Source of the DNA: a bacterium | Lineage (GTDB): Bacteria > Elusimicrobiota > Elusimicrobia > Elusimicrobiales > UBA9959 | Reading direction: 5' to 3' | NCBI GenBank assembly: GCA_021811315.1 | Contig: JAJZPF010000008.1 | Location: 30,294 to 94,293, forward strand | Length of the DNA: 64,000 nucleotides | Part shown: positions 42,691 through 50,950 of the stretch, one piece after another | Layout: every line of letters starts with the position of its first letter | Numbering within the stretch: position 1 is the stretch's first letter | Translations under genes and position numbers: made by a program | The notes under the pieces: model-generated | Told to the model about the DNA's origin: nothing | The model's input: the letters and a program-made list of their open reading frames with translations, nothing else | The model's database searches: none

Positions 42691-43845
42691 ATGGGCGGCT
42701 ACCCGGACAGGAAAAAAGTTTTAAAAGAGATACTCGCGCAGCTCCATAAAGGGCTTACGCTGGAGGAAGCGAAGAAGCGCTTCGAGGCCGAGATAGGCCA
42801 GGTCACCTCCAAGGAGATCTTCGAGCTGGAGCAGTCCCTGCTGGACGACGGCGTGCCGGCCGAGGAGATAAAGAAGTTCTGCAATGTCCACGCCCTGCTC
42901 TTCAGCAGCTCGCTCGAAAAGACAATGCAGGACCCTTCCGACCCTTCCCACCCGGTGGCCCTGTTCAAGGCGGAGAACGCCGAGATAAAGCGCCGCGTCG
43001 AGGCCGCCAAAGCGCTGCTCCCTTCCCTTAAACAGGGGAAAGGCGCTGACTGGGTTAAGAACCTGGTCATAGAGCTGCGCGGGGTGGAAAAGCACTACGA
43101 GCGCAAAGAGCATATGCTCTTCCCCTTCCTTGAGAAAGCCGGCTTTTCAGGCCCCTCCAAGGTAATGTGGGGCAAGCATAACGAGGTGAGGGAGCTTTTC
43201 AAGAAAGCCCTGGCGGCGGGCCCCGCCGAATTTCCCGAAGCCGCCGCCGCGCTGCTCGAAGAAGTGGACGGGATGATCTTCAAAGAGGAGAATATCCTCT
43301 TCCCGGCTTCGCTTGAAAAACTCAAGCCTGCCGACTGGGCGGAGATCTTCCGGCAGAGCGCCAGGGAAGGCTATATCTTCATCGAGCCGCCGGCCGCCTC
43401 GGCCGAAGCGCTGGACATCAGCCTGAACACCGCCGCACCTTCCGGGGCCGCGATAAACCTGCCAAGCGGGAATTTCTCCATCCCGGAACTGACCTCGCTC
43501 CTCAACGCCCTCCCGGTGGACCTGACCTTCGTTGACGCGGACGATACTGTGCGCTATTTCTCGGAGGGTCGGGAAAGGATCTTCCTGCGGGCCCGGGCCA
43601 TCATAGGCCGCAAGGTGCAGAACTGCCACCCGCCGCAGAGCCTGGGCGCGGTGGAGGCCATAATAAAGTCCTTCAGGGACGGCTCGAAGAACTCCGCCGA
43701 GTTCTGGATAAACATGAAAGGCCGGGTGATACACATCCGGTATTTCGCGCTGCGCGGCGAGGGCGGGAAGTACCAGGGCTCGCTGGAAGTGACGCAGGAC
43801 ATAACCGGCATACAGAAGATCAAAGGCGAAAAGAGGCTGGCTTAA
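42691..43845 (+). CDS. DUF438 / hemerythrin / PAS protein
   Basis: The 384-residue protein has DUF438 (about 5-70, LKEILAQLHKGLTLEEAKKR), then a hemerythrin-like four-helix domain (about 85-215) with iron-ligand candidates in EKHYERKEHMLFPFLE, MWGKHNEV and KEENILFPASLE. A C-terminal PAS domain (about 265-375, DLTFVDADDTVRYFS) completes it. This set is the DUF438 family related to ScdA/RIC repair and NO or O2 sensing proteins. GGGAGGAACT precedes the ATG. The DUF1858 gene follows with one base between stop and start. Confidence 0.93.
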   Translation: MGGYPDRKKVLKEILAQLHKGLTLEEAKKRFEAEIGQVTSKEIFELEQSLLDDGVPAEEIKKFCNVHALLFSSSLEKTMQDPSDPSHPVALFKAENAEIKRRVEAAKALLPSLKQGKGADWVKNLVIELRGVEKHYERKEHMLFPFLEKAGFSGPSKVMWGKHNEVRELFKKALAAGPAEFPEAAAALLEEVDGMIFKEENILFPASLEKLKPADWAEIFRQSAREGYIFIEPPAASAEALDISLNTAAPSGAAINLPSGNFSIPELTSLLNALPVDLTFVDADDTVRYFSEGRERIFLRARAIIGRKVQNCHPPQSLGAVEAIIKSFRDGSKNSAEFWINMKGRVIHIRYFALRGEGGKYQGSLEVTQDITGIQKIKGEKRLA

Positions 43846-43846
43846 T

Positions 43847-44074
43847 ATGACAAAAACCGTTGACCTGGACAAGACGCTTTACGACCTGACCACGCAGTAC
43901 CCCGAACTTATAGATGTATTGTTCGATATCGGCTTCATGGGGGTGAAGAGCCCCGTGATGCGCGAAAGCCACGGCAAGCAGATGACCGTCAGGAGCGGCT
44001 GCGGGCACCTCGGCATCGACCTGGCCGAAGTTGCCGCCGCGCTGCGCGCCAAAGGCTTTACGGTCAAGGAATAG
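43847..44074 (+). CDS. DUF1858 domain protein
   Basis: This 75-residue protein is a single DUF1858 domain (DKTLYDLTTQYPELIDVLFD, GFMGVKSPVMRESHGKQMTV). The domain is often fused to, or encoded next to, DUF438/hemerythrin proteins, and in ScdA it is the N-terminal part. Here the two halves are separate genes, one base apart, so they probably work as a complex in redox or nitric-oxide stress. Confidence 0.93.
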   Translation: MTKTVDLDKTLYDLTTQYPELIDVLFDIGFMGVKSPVMRESHGKQMTVRSGCGHLGIDLAEVAAALRAKGFTVKE

Positions 44075-44094
44075 CCCCCGCCGCAGGGCGCCGT

Positions 44095-45564
44095 TCAATT
44101 CCGCTTCAGCAGCCCCGGGTCCATGCTTATCACGTAATAGATCCCGTTGATATCGGCCATGGTATCGCGGATAAATTCCCTCATGGACCGAGCGCTGCGG
44201 CCCTCTTTGCGGAAGTCGTCCACCTCGCGCGCAAGCGCGAGGCGCATCGATTCTTCGGGCGACTTGTAAAGGCTCAGCCCTCCGAACACGTTCCAGTGGC
44301 GGCTCTTGTCCGAGCCGTCTTCTTTATTTCCGGGCAGCAGGAAATTCTCGAGCGCCACCGAAGTGGGCAGCTTCTCGCGCGGGATGGATTTGACCCAGGC
44401 GAAGGGGATTCGCACGGCTTCGTCTATCATCCCCACGGCGGCCAGCTTATTGCCGCCCTTTATGGCCAGGGCCTCGCGGAACAGCAGGACCATCGGCAGG
44501 TTATGGTTTTCGAGCGGCAGGTCTTCGAGCTTGCGGTTCGTCTTCGCCGCAGCCCTCAGGTAGCGCCTGTCGTACTGGGCGAAAAGCAGGAATTTCCGGA
44601 AATCGCGGCGCGTGGCCGAAGATTTATAGTACTGCCACCTGGCGCGCTGCACGTAATTGTTCAAGTCCAGGAAGTTGCGCGCGGGCGGCAGGTTGACGAG
44701 GTCGACCTCGATGGCCAGGTCCTCCTTCGCGTAAACCTGCATCCGGCGCAGGATATCTTCGGCCGGGATCTTCCCGGCGAGATAGCGGGCGTAGTCCGCC
44801 GACTCGAGCAGGTCTTTCAGATGCTCCCTGAAATACAGGACCTTGCCTACGAAGACCGGCTGGCCGGCCATGGTAAGGGTCTCGGCGTCTTCCGTAAGGC
44901 CCATGAGTTCCAGGAGCAGCTCGTATTCCTTCCCGGCGGCCCAGAGGGCGGCGCAGCGGTCGATCTTCCCTTTAGAGTAAGCGGCTTCTTTCGGCGAGAG
45001 GCCGGTTTTTCTTTTCGCGTAAGCCAGGGAGAACCGGATCCCTTCGCTGTAGATCTCATGCCGCAGCCGCCCTTCGTAGCCCGCGGCCGCCCTGGCGCGG
45101 ACCTGGGGCAGGAACTTAAGCGGCGAACCTTCCTCCGCCTTATGCCGGAGGGCCAGGACGGGGCGCTGCACATATTCGCTTTCCGGCACGTACCGGAAAA
45201 ATTCGCGCGGGTAGGGGAAGGGCTTTCCGGCCCGCGTGAACTCTTCGCGCACTTTATAAGGGTCGCCGCCGGTATAAAGGGCTTTAAGGAAAGAAATATC
45301 CTCTTCGTCCAGCAGGCCGTCATGGTTCACGTCGGCTTTATAGGCCGTTTCAGGCGAAGCGGAAAAGGGATCGGCGATAAGCCCGGCCAGGAGTTCTCCG
45401 TCCCGCCCGTCCCACTTATTGTCCGAGTTAAGGTCGCCGAGCATCACCAGCCCCGAGCGCATGTTCACCCTGTTGACCGGCAGGGTAAAATAGACGCCGG
45501 CGGCGAAAGCCGCGCCGGACAGGAGCAGGAGCGCCAGGGTTTTAATTTTGAAAAATCTTTTCAT
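44095..45564 (-). CDS. Exported protein with N-terminal dockerin-like repeats
   Basis: I set the start at the ATG at 45564 (489 residues); the longer ORF uses a TTG. An uncleaved or cleaved signal segment (TLALLLLSGAAFAAGVYF) is followed by a dockerin type I-like pair of calcium loops, GDLNSDNKWDGRDGELLAGL and ADVNHDGLLDEEDISFLKAL. The remaining about 400 residues are helical and unrecognised. Dockerins normally bind cohesins; none is seen in the window. TGATACGAT lies eight bases before the ATG with no ribosome site. Confidence 0.72.
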   Translation of the reverse strand: MKRFFKIKTLALLLLSGAAFAAGVYFTLPVNRVNMRSGLVMLGDLNSDNKWDGRDGELLAGLIADPFSASPETAYKADVNHDGLLDEEDISFLKALYTGGDPYKVREEFTRAGKPFPYPREFFRYVPESEYVQRPVLALRHKAEEGSPLKFLPQVRARAAAGYEGRLRHEIYSEGIRFSLAYAKRKTGLSPKEAAYSKGKIDRCAALWAAGKEYELLLELMGLTEDAETLTMAGQPVFVGKVLYFREHLKDLLESADYARYLAGKIPAEDILRRMQVYAKEDLAIEVDLVNLPPARNFLDLNNYVQRARWQYYKSSATRRDFRKFLLFAQYDRRYLRAAAKTNRKLEDLPLENHNLPMVLLFREALAIKGGNKLAAVGMIDEAVRIPFAWVKSIPREKLPTSVALENFLLPGNKEDGSDKSRHWNVFGGLSLYKSPEESMRLALAREVDDFRKEGRSARSMREFIRDTMADINGIYYVISMDPGLLKRN

Positions 45565-45620
45565 AATATTCAATCGTATCAAATTGCCTTTACCCTTTCT
45601 ATTTATTGCCCCCCGCAGAT

Positions 45621-45629
45621 TGCTAGAAT
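45621..45629 (+). promoter_or_regulatory. Extended -10 promoter, predicted leaderless start
   Basis: TGCTAGAAT-ATAGCT-ATG: an extended -10 six bases from the start codon of the gene at 45636, with no ribosome site. The nine-base element is the same as the one at 5100-5108. Confidence 0.65.
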
Positions 45630-45635
45630 ATAGCT

Positions 45636-46058
45636 ATGAGACTAAAAGAACTTATCAGGGTGATCATAACTGAAGAGATGTTGGACGTTACCGTTTACAC
45701 CGCGGACTCCAAGCTTTACAATTCGGACGAGAAGATAGGCGAGAAACTCTGGGACCTTTATACCAGTATCGCCCACGACAAGAAAACCAGGCTTAAAGCG
45801 CTCAGCAAGATCTCGAAGGAAGGCGTCGGCTTCCGCCAGCGGAAGATCCCGGGCGCCTGTTCCATCCAGGCGTCCCTGCGGATCCACGAGGACCGCGCAA
45901 AAAAAAGGGTGCTGCTCTACCGCGCCCTGCTGAAGCTGCTGGACAATCTGGAATCCAGGGAGCTCATAAAAGAAACTATTACCAAGGAAAAAGGCTACCT
46001 GGCCGCCCTTACCGCGCTCCGCACCGAGCAGAAGGAATCCTCCGAACTGCCGGAATAG
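45636..46058 (+). CDS. Small helical protein of unknown function
   Basis: This 140-residue protein is predicted mostly helical and highly charged, with no signal peptide. Segments are DEKIGEKLWDLYTSIAHDKK, RLKALSKISKEGVGFRQRK and LLYRALLKLLDNLESRELIK. A four-helix-bundle fold is possible but no metal ligands stand out, so ferritin-like is not supported. It is a single gene with its own promoter and terminator, divergent from the dockerin-like gene (71 bases between start codons). Confidence 0.65.
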   Translation: MRLKELIRVIITEEMLDVTVYTADSKLYNSDEKIGEKLWDLYTSIAHDKKTRLKALSKISKEGVGFRQRKIPGACSIQASLRIHEDRAKKRVLLYRALLKLLDNLESRELIKETITKEKGYLAALTALRTEQKESSELPE

Positions 46059-46071
46059 CAGCCGGCAAATT

Positions 46072-46109
46072 AAAAGGCCGTCCGCTTGAAGCGGACGGCC
46101 TTTTTTTTC
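46072..46109 (+). terminator. Strong intrinsic terminator
   Basis: AAAAGGCCGTCCGC-TTGAA-GCGGACGGCCTTTTTTTT: a 10-bp GC stem and eight Ts after the 140-residue protein gene. It may also serve the CheC gene on the other strand. Confidence 0.95.
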
Positions 46110-46131
46110 GCCCCGGGACGCGGAAAACCGG

Positions 46132-46725
46132 TCAGGGCGCCGGGAGGCGCTCGAACTGCAGGGCCAGGTCTTCCGGGATCAGGGCGATAACTTCGCTCCT
46201 GGTCACGCGCTTGTCAGCCTTCAGCCCCAGCGTAGCCCCTATTATACGGAAGCTTTTTTTCACGTCCCCGCCCGGGGCCAGCCCGTTCACAAGGACGCGG
46301 TAATCGCCTTCAAGATAGGCCGGGACGGAAGGCAGGAGGCTCAGCTTCAGGGCGTTCAGCGCGGAATTTATCAGGGAATTGAGAACGATATTGCCCAGTT
46401 CCAGGAGCATGACTTCCTCGGCCTGGGTGGTGGCCGCCCCCCTGGGGTAGGAATAGCCCATGAAGCATTTGGAGATGCACTCCATCTCGCTCGGGTCGAA
46501 GAGCATGATAGTGGTGAACGGGAGCCCGCCGCCGAGATTGAAATAGACGGCCGAGGCGGCCGGGTTCACGAAATCGTGGAGTTTTACGGCGTCCTCTATG
46601 GTCCCCTGCGAAGCGCTGATGCCAAGCAGCTCCCAGGTTCCCGCGGAAACGCCGGAAAGCCGGGCCAGGCACTTCTTAAGGCTCGCCTCGGTCAATCGCA
46701 GCAATGCTCCCGGGTTTTCTGTCAT
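46132..46725 (-). CDS. CheC/CheX-like phosphatase
   Basis: The 197-residue protein has a CheC-type core with the active-site pattern in EEVMLLELGNIVLNSLINSA (Glu, two residues, Asn) and a downstream Pro, but only one such copy is obvious. CheC/CheX proteins dephosphorylate CheY-P. The gene directly follows a single-domain response regulator with a six-base gap, which supports a regulator-phosphatase pair. It is 24 kb away from the chemosensory operon in this window. Confidence 0.75.
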   Translation of the reverse strand: MTENPGALLRLTEASLKKCLARLSGVSAGTWELLGISASQGTIEDAVKLHDFVNPAASAVYFNLGGGLPFTTIMLFDPSEMECISKCFMGYSYPRGAATTQAEEVMLLELGNIVLNSLINSALNALKLSLLPSVPAYLEGDYRVLVNGLAPGGDVKKSFRIIGATLGLKADKRVTRSEVIALIPEDLALQFERLPAP

Positions 46726-46731
46726 AGGGCT

Positions 46732-47085
46732 TCAGGAAACCTGCTTGAGGACCTCTTCAAGCTCCGAGTAGGAGAAGGGCTTATGCAGTATGGCTGTCGC
46801 GCCCTTCTCAAAAAGTTTTTTATTTATCTCGTCCTGCTGGACGGCCGTCACCATGACCACTTTAGCCAGAGGGTTTATTCCCCTGAGTATCTCCAGGACC
46901 TCGAGCCCAGTTTTCCCGGGCATTATCAGGTCCAGCAGCACCAGTTCGGGGTTCAGTTGCTTATAGGCCTCGATAGCCAGGTCGCCGTTCTCGGCCTCGC
47001 CCACCACCTGGTGGGACATGTCCTGCAAAATATCTTTTATCATGTCCCTTGTCAGGGCATTATCGTCCACGATCAGCACTTTCAT
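46732..47085 (-). CDS. CheY-like response regulator paired with CheC-like protein
   Basis: The 117-residue receiver has D52 in LLDLIMPGKTG, T80 in VMVTAVQ and K102 in LHKPFS. AAAGGGAG precedes the ATG. It is followed by a CheC-like gene, so its phosphorylation state is probably controlled by that protein. No cognate kinase is adjacent; the CheA at 16507-19461 is a candidate. Confidence 0.93.
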   Translation of the reverse strand: MKVLIVDDNALTRDMIKDILQDMSHQVVGEAENGDLAIEAYKQLNPELVLLDLIMPGKTGLEVLEILRGINPLAKVVMVTAVQQDEINKKLFEKGATAILHKPFSYSELEEVLKQVS

Positions 47086-47204
47086 AAAGGCTCCCTTTCC
47101 CCCCGCCGGCTATAACGGGCTCCGCAAACACGCGGTTAAGAAGATTATATTATATAAACGGGACTCCGGGTTAGGCGGCGCCCCAATATAATACAATAGG
47201 GATA

Positions 47205-48482
47205 ATGAACGGGAAAACACCTCATTCCGGGAGCGGCGGCGCCGATATCATAATCATCGGCGGCGGGCCCGCGGGGATCATGGCGGCGGGCCGCGCCGGC
47301 GAGCTGGGCGCGCGCGCGGCGCTCCTGGAAAAGAACCCGCGCCTGGGAACGAAGCTGCTGATCACCGGCGGCGGCAGGTGCAATGTTACGAACGGCGCCG
47401 GGCTCAAAGGCTTTATCGAAGCTTTCGGAAAGAACGGCAAATTCCTGTACCGGGCGCTGACCGTATTCTCGAACCGGAGCCTGACAGGCTTTCTGAATTC
47501 TCACGGCGTTCCGACCCGGACGGACCCGGACGGGAAGATATTCCCGGCGGACGACAAGGCGCAAAGCGTCCTGGCCGCGCTGAGCGGCTACCTGAGGCAC
47601 AGTAAAGTCAAGGTGGCCTGCGGCACCGGGGCCGCCGGCGTTCTGCTTAAGGACGGCAGGCGGATAGAAGGCGTCAAACTCGCTGACGGCTCCGTCATGA
47701 GCTGTAAAAAAATAATTATCGCCACTGGCGGCATGTCCTATCCCGGAACGGGCTCGACCGGCGACGGCTACGCCTGGGCTGAAAGCTGCGGCCACACCAT
47801 CGTGCCGCTCAGGCCCGGCCTCACGGCCCTCGAATCCGGCGACCCGTTCATAAAGGACCTTCAGGGCCTGACGCTCCGGGACGTGACGATCTCCGTCCTG
47901 GCGAACGGCAAAAAAGCGGCCGTGGAAAAAGGGGATTTGCTGTTCACCCATTTCGGCGTCTCGGGCCCGAAGCTGCTGATCCTGAGCGGGTTCGCCGTGG
48001 ACGCGCTCCGGGAGCCCGGCGGCAAAGCCGAGCTTTCCATAAACCTGAGACCGGAGCTGGCGCCGGAAGAACTGGCCGCGGCTATGCAGGAATATTTTTC
48101 CGCCAACGGCGCCCGGATGCTTTCAAGCTATCTTAAAGAGTCTTTGCCGCACTCCCTCGCCCCGGTATTCGGGAAGCTCTGCGGGATCGACGGCGCCAGG
48201 CAGTGCGCCACCATCACCGGGCCCGAGAGGAGGAAACTCGCCGAACTGTTCGGCGGCTTCAGGATACGCCTGACCAGGCCGCGCCCGCTCCAGGAAGCCA
48301 CCGTAACGCGCGGCGGCGTGAATTTAACCGAGATAAACCCGCAGACGATGGAATCGAGGCTCGTCCCCGGGCTGTATTTTTGCGGCGAAGTGCTGGACCT
48401 CGACGGGATCACCGGCGGCTACAACCTGCAGGAGGCTTTCTCCACCGGCTACCTGGCCGGCCAGTCGGCGGCCGCCAGGTAA
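47205..48482 (+). CDS. HI0933-family FAD-dependent oxidoreductase
   Basis: The 425-residue flavoprotein starts with the FAD dinucleotide-binding motif IIIIGGGPAGIMAAGRA, then KNPRLGTKLLITGGGRCNVTN (family hallmark), GTGSTGDGYAWAESCGH and a C-terminal ITGGYNLQEAFSTGYLAG. HI0933-like proteins (YhiN/BaiN group) are common and mostly uncharacterised; one branch acts on bile-acid intermediates. TATAAT lies twelve bases before the ATG, leaving a 5-prime leader of only about five bases. Confidence 0.93.
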   Translation: MNGKTPHSGSGGADIIIIGGGPAGIMAAGRAGELGARAALLEKNPRLGTKLLITGGGRCNVTNGAGLKGFIEAFGKNGKFLYRALTVFSNRSLTGFLNSHGVPTRTDPDGKIFPADDKAQSVLAALSGYLRHSKVKVACGTGAAGVLLKDGRRIEGVKLADGSVMSCKKIIIATGGMSYPGTGSTGDGYAWAESCGHTIVPLRPGLTALESGDPFIKDLQGLTLRDVTISVLANGKKAAVEKGDLLFTHFGVSGPKLLILSGFAVDALREPGGKAELSINLRPELAPEELAAAMQEYFSANGARMLSSYLKESLPHSLAPVFGKLCGIDGARQCATITGPERRKLAELFGGFRIRLTRPRPLQEATVTRGGVNLTEINPQTMESRLVPGLYFCGEVLDLDGITGGYNLQEAFSTGYLAGQSAAAR

Positions 48483-48511
48483 GGGCGGCCGGCGCGCGCT
48501 GATCTTATTTT

Positions 48512-49330
48512 TTAGTCCCAAAGGTCTTCCAGCGAGAGCTGGTTGTCGGGAACCTTTACGGCGGCTTTCATCCTGGTGCTCCTGGGCAGGAGCTTGCTGA
48601 GGAACTCGATGGTCCGGGCCTCTTTGGGATGGGCGCAGAGCTCTTTGGCGGGGCCCGCTTCCACGACCTTCCCGGCGTCCATGAAAATTATCCTGTCGGC
48701 GATATCCCTGGCGAAAGAGATCTCGTGGGTGATGACCAGCATGGTCATCCCTTCGAAGGCCAGCTTCCTCATCACGCCAAGCACGTCCTCTTTGACCTCC
48801 GGGTCGAGGGCGCTGGTCGGCTCGTCGAAAAGCATGACCTCCGGCTTCATGGCCAGGGCGCGGGCTATAGCCACGCGCTGCTGCTGGCCGCCGGAGAGCT
48901 GGGACGGGTAGAAGCCGGCTTTCTCGCCGAGGCCCACCTTTTCGAGGAAATCCATCCCCAGCTTTCTCGCGTCGCCCGCGTGCATCCCTTTCACTTTTAT
49001 CGGGGAGAGCGTAATATTCTCGAGCGCCGTCATGTGCGGGAAAAGATTGAAACTCTGGAAGACCATGCCGACGCGCATGCGCAGCTCGTGCCGGCTTTGC
49101 TTCCAGGCTTTCGAAGAATGGTCGGAGGCGGCGTCCAGGGTGACGCCCGCCACGCTGATCTTCCCTGAATTAAAAACCTCCAGCTGGTTGAGGCAGCGCA
49201 GAAGCGTGGTCTTGCCGCAGCCGCTGGGGCCGATGAGTACGACCTTCTCGCCCCTGGCCTGGCCCATGCTGATGCCGTCGAGGACCTTGTGGCTCTTGTA
49301 GCTTTTTACCAGGTTCTTAACGATGATCAT
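48512..49330 (-). CDS. Polar amino acid ABC transporter ATP-binding protein (GlnQ-like)
   Basis: The 272-residue ATPase has Walker [10 protein letters not shown], signature [15 protein letters not shown] and Walker [15 protein letters not shown]. The segment [18 protein letters not shown] is typical of GlnQ/HisP. It extends about 25 residues past the usual end. It overlaps the end of the fused binding-protein/permease gene by 14 bases and completes a one-operon amino acid importer. Confidence 0.95.
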   Translation of the reverse strand: MIIVKNLVKSYKSHKVLDGISMGQARGEKVVLIGPSGCGKTTLLRCLNQLEVFNSGKISVAGVTLDAASDHSSKAWKQSRHELRMRVGMVFQSFNLFPHMTALENITLSPIKVKGMHAGDARKLGMDFLEKVGLGEKAGFYPSQLSGGQQQRVAIARALAMKPEVMLFDEPTSALDPEVKEDVLGVMRKLAFEGMTMLVITHEISFARDIADRIIFMDAGKVVEAGPAKELCAHPKEARTIEFLSKLLPRSTRMKAAVKVPDNQLSLEDLWD

Positions 49331-50834
49331 ACGAGAGTTTTTTCTCCAGGTGCCGGGCCGCGAGCGAGGCCGGGTAGCTGAGGCCGAAATAGATAGCCGC
49401 CGTCAGCAGGCCAAGTCCCATGTAGTTATAGGTGGCGTTCGCCAGCATGCCGTACATCTTCGTCAGCTCGACCATGGTGATGACGGAGACCAGCGAGGAA
49501 TCCTTGAACAGGGCGATGAAATCGTTGCTGATAGGCGGGATGACTATGCGCATGGCCTGCGGCAGGATCACGTGCCTGACGGCCTGCATCCTTTCCATGC
49601 CGAGGGACATCGCGGCCTCCATCTGGCCGCGCGGTATGGCCTGGATGCCGGCCCGGTAGTTCTCGGCCTCGTAAGCGGCGTAGTTCATGCCCAGGCCGAG
49701 TATCGCCGCCACGAAAGCGCTCAGCTTTATCCCGATATTCGGCAGGCCGTAGTAAAGGATATAAAGCTGGATAAGCAGCGGCGTGCCGCGCACCACTTCC
49801 ACGTAGGCCGTGCTCAGCCAGCGCAGCGGGGCGGCGCCGTACAGCCTGGCCAGAGCGAACATCAGCCCGAGGCCGACGGCGAGCACCATTGAAATGACCG
49901 AGAGCTCCACCGTGATAAGCGCGCTTTTCAGGAGGAGCCACAGATATTTGCCCCACGGCAGGCCGGAGGCCGCGCTCTCCTCCACCAAGGCGTCCTCTTT
50001 GCCGTAGTGCTTCATCTTGGAGCCCATGCTCTCTTCCCACATGCCCCACTTTTTATAAATAGCTTTAAGTTTCCCTTCCGCAAGCAGGGCGTCCAGCGCG
50101 AGGTTTATCTCCGGCAGCAGTTCGGCGTCTTTTTTAGGGACCGCTATCCCGTAATAGCCGTAAGCGAAAGGCTTGCCGGAGAACTTCAGCTCCGCGTAAG
50201 GCCTGGCGTAATAAAGAGCTATCGGGAAATCCATCAGGGAAGCGTCCAGGCGCCCGTTCTTCAGGTCGCGGCAGGGCTCGGAGTTGCCGGCGTAAGAAAC
50301 TATCGTCACCCCGCCCATCTTTTCAAGGAGGCGCTGGGACATGCTGGCGGAAAGGACGCCGACTTTTTTTCCCTTCAGGTCCTCCTGAGTTTTTATATCG
50401 TTCCGGCCCTTCTCCGTCACTATCTGCTGGCTATAGATGTAATAAGGCCTGCTCATCGCCACCTGCTTCAAATGCTCAGGCGTTATCTCCAGCCCGTTCA
50501 TGATGAAGTCGAAGCTGCCGCGGCCCAGCGCCGGGATCAGCCCGTCCCAGTTGTTCTGCACCATCTCGGCCCGCACGCCCCACTTCGCGGCCAGGGCCTG
50601 GGCCAGGTCCACCTCGAAGCCGATAAGTTTGTCCGGGTCTTTCGGGTCCTGGTACACGTAAGGCGCGCCGCCCTCCGCGTCGGCCCCCCAGCGGAACACG
50701 CCGCGCGCTTTGATGTCCGCCAAAGAATTGGCCGCGGCCCAAGCCGGGAACGCGGCCAGGAGCGAAGACAATAATGCCGCCGTTTTAAAATATTTTCTTG
50801 ATTTTGCCGCGCCGCGGACCAGAATAGCTTTCAT
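49317..50834 (-). CDS. Fused amino acid binding protein and permease (GlnH-GlnP type)
   Basis: The 505-residue protein has a signal peptide (SLLAAFPAWAAAN), then a type 3 solute-binding domain (about 40-270; GVFRWGADAEGGAPYVYQ, GFEVDLAQALAAKWG, DFIMNGLEITPEH). The permease domain (about 295-500) has helices and the EAA-type loop EAAMSLGMERMQAVRHVILPQ. Fusion fixes one receptor to each permease. The ligand is probably a polar amino acid, but the specificity residues are not decisive. TATAAT lies eleven bases before the ATG. Confidence 0.93.
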   Translation of the reverse strand: MKAILVRGAAKSRKYFKTAALLSSLLAAFPAWAAANSLADIKARGVFRWGADAEGGAPYVYQDPKDPDKLIGFEVDLAQALAAKWGVRAEMVQNNWDGLIPALGRGSFDFIMNGLEITPEHLKQVAMSRPYYIYSQQIVTEKGRNDIKTQEDLKGKKVGVLSASMSQRLLEKMGGVTIVSYAGNSEPCRDLKNGRLDASLMDFPIALYYARPYAELKFSGKPFAYGYYGIAVPKKDAELLPEINLALDALLAEGKLKAIYKKWGMWEESMGSKMKHYGKEDALVEESAASGLPWGKYLWLLLKSALITVELSVISMVLAVGLGLMFALARLYGAAPLRWLSTAYVEVVRGTPLLIQLYILYYGLPNIGIKLSAFVAAILGLGMNYAAYEAENYRAGIQAIPRGQMEAAMSLGMERMQAVRHVILPQAMRIVIPPISNDFIALFKDSSLVSVITMVELTKMYGMLANATYNYMGLGLLTAAIYFGLSYPASLAARHLEKKLSYDHR

Positions 50835-50901
50835 CTTGATTTGAAATTATACCTATATTTTCGCGGAATCCTAGCCATAAATATCTGGATCTCCGGGATA
50901 T

Positions 50902-50938
50902 AGAAAAGGCCCCGGCGACAGCGGCCAGGGCCTTTTCT
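50902..50938 (-). terminator. Intrinsic terminator of the HEAT/NlpC-P60 gene
   Basis: Minus strand AAAAGGCCCTGGC...GCCGGGGCCTTTTCTA forms a long GC stem with a short T-run just after the stop at 50951. Confidence 0.75.
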
Positions 50939-50950
50939 TCCGCCGGAAGT

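Noticed and set aside
45636-46058. Ferritin or rubrerythrin-like annotation
   Set aside because: The protein is helical and charged, but no ExxH iron-ligand pattern is present.
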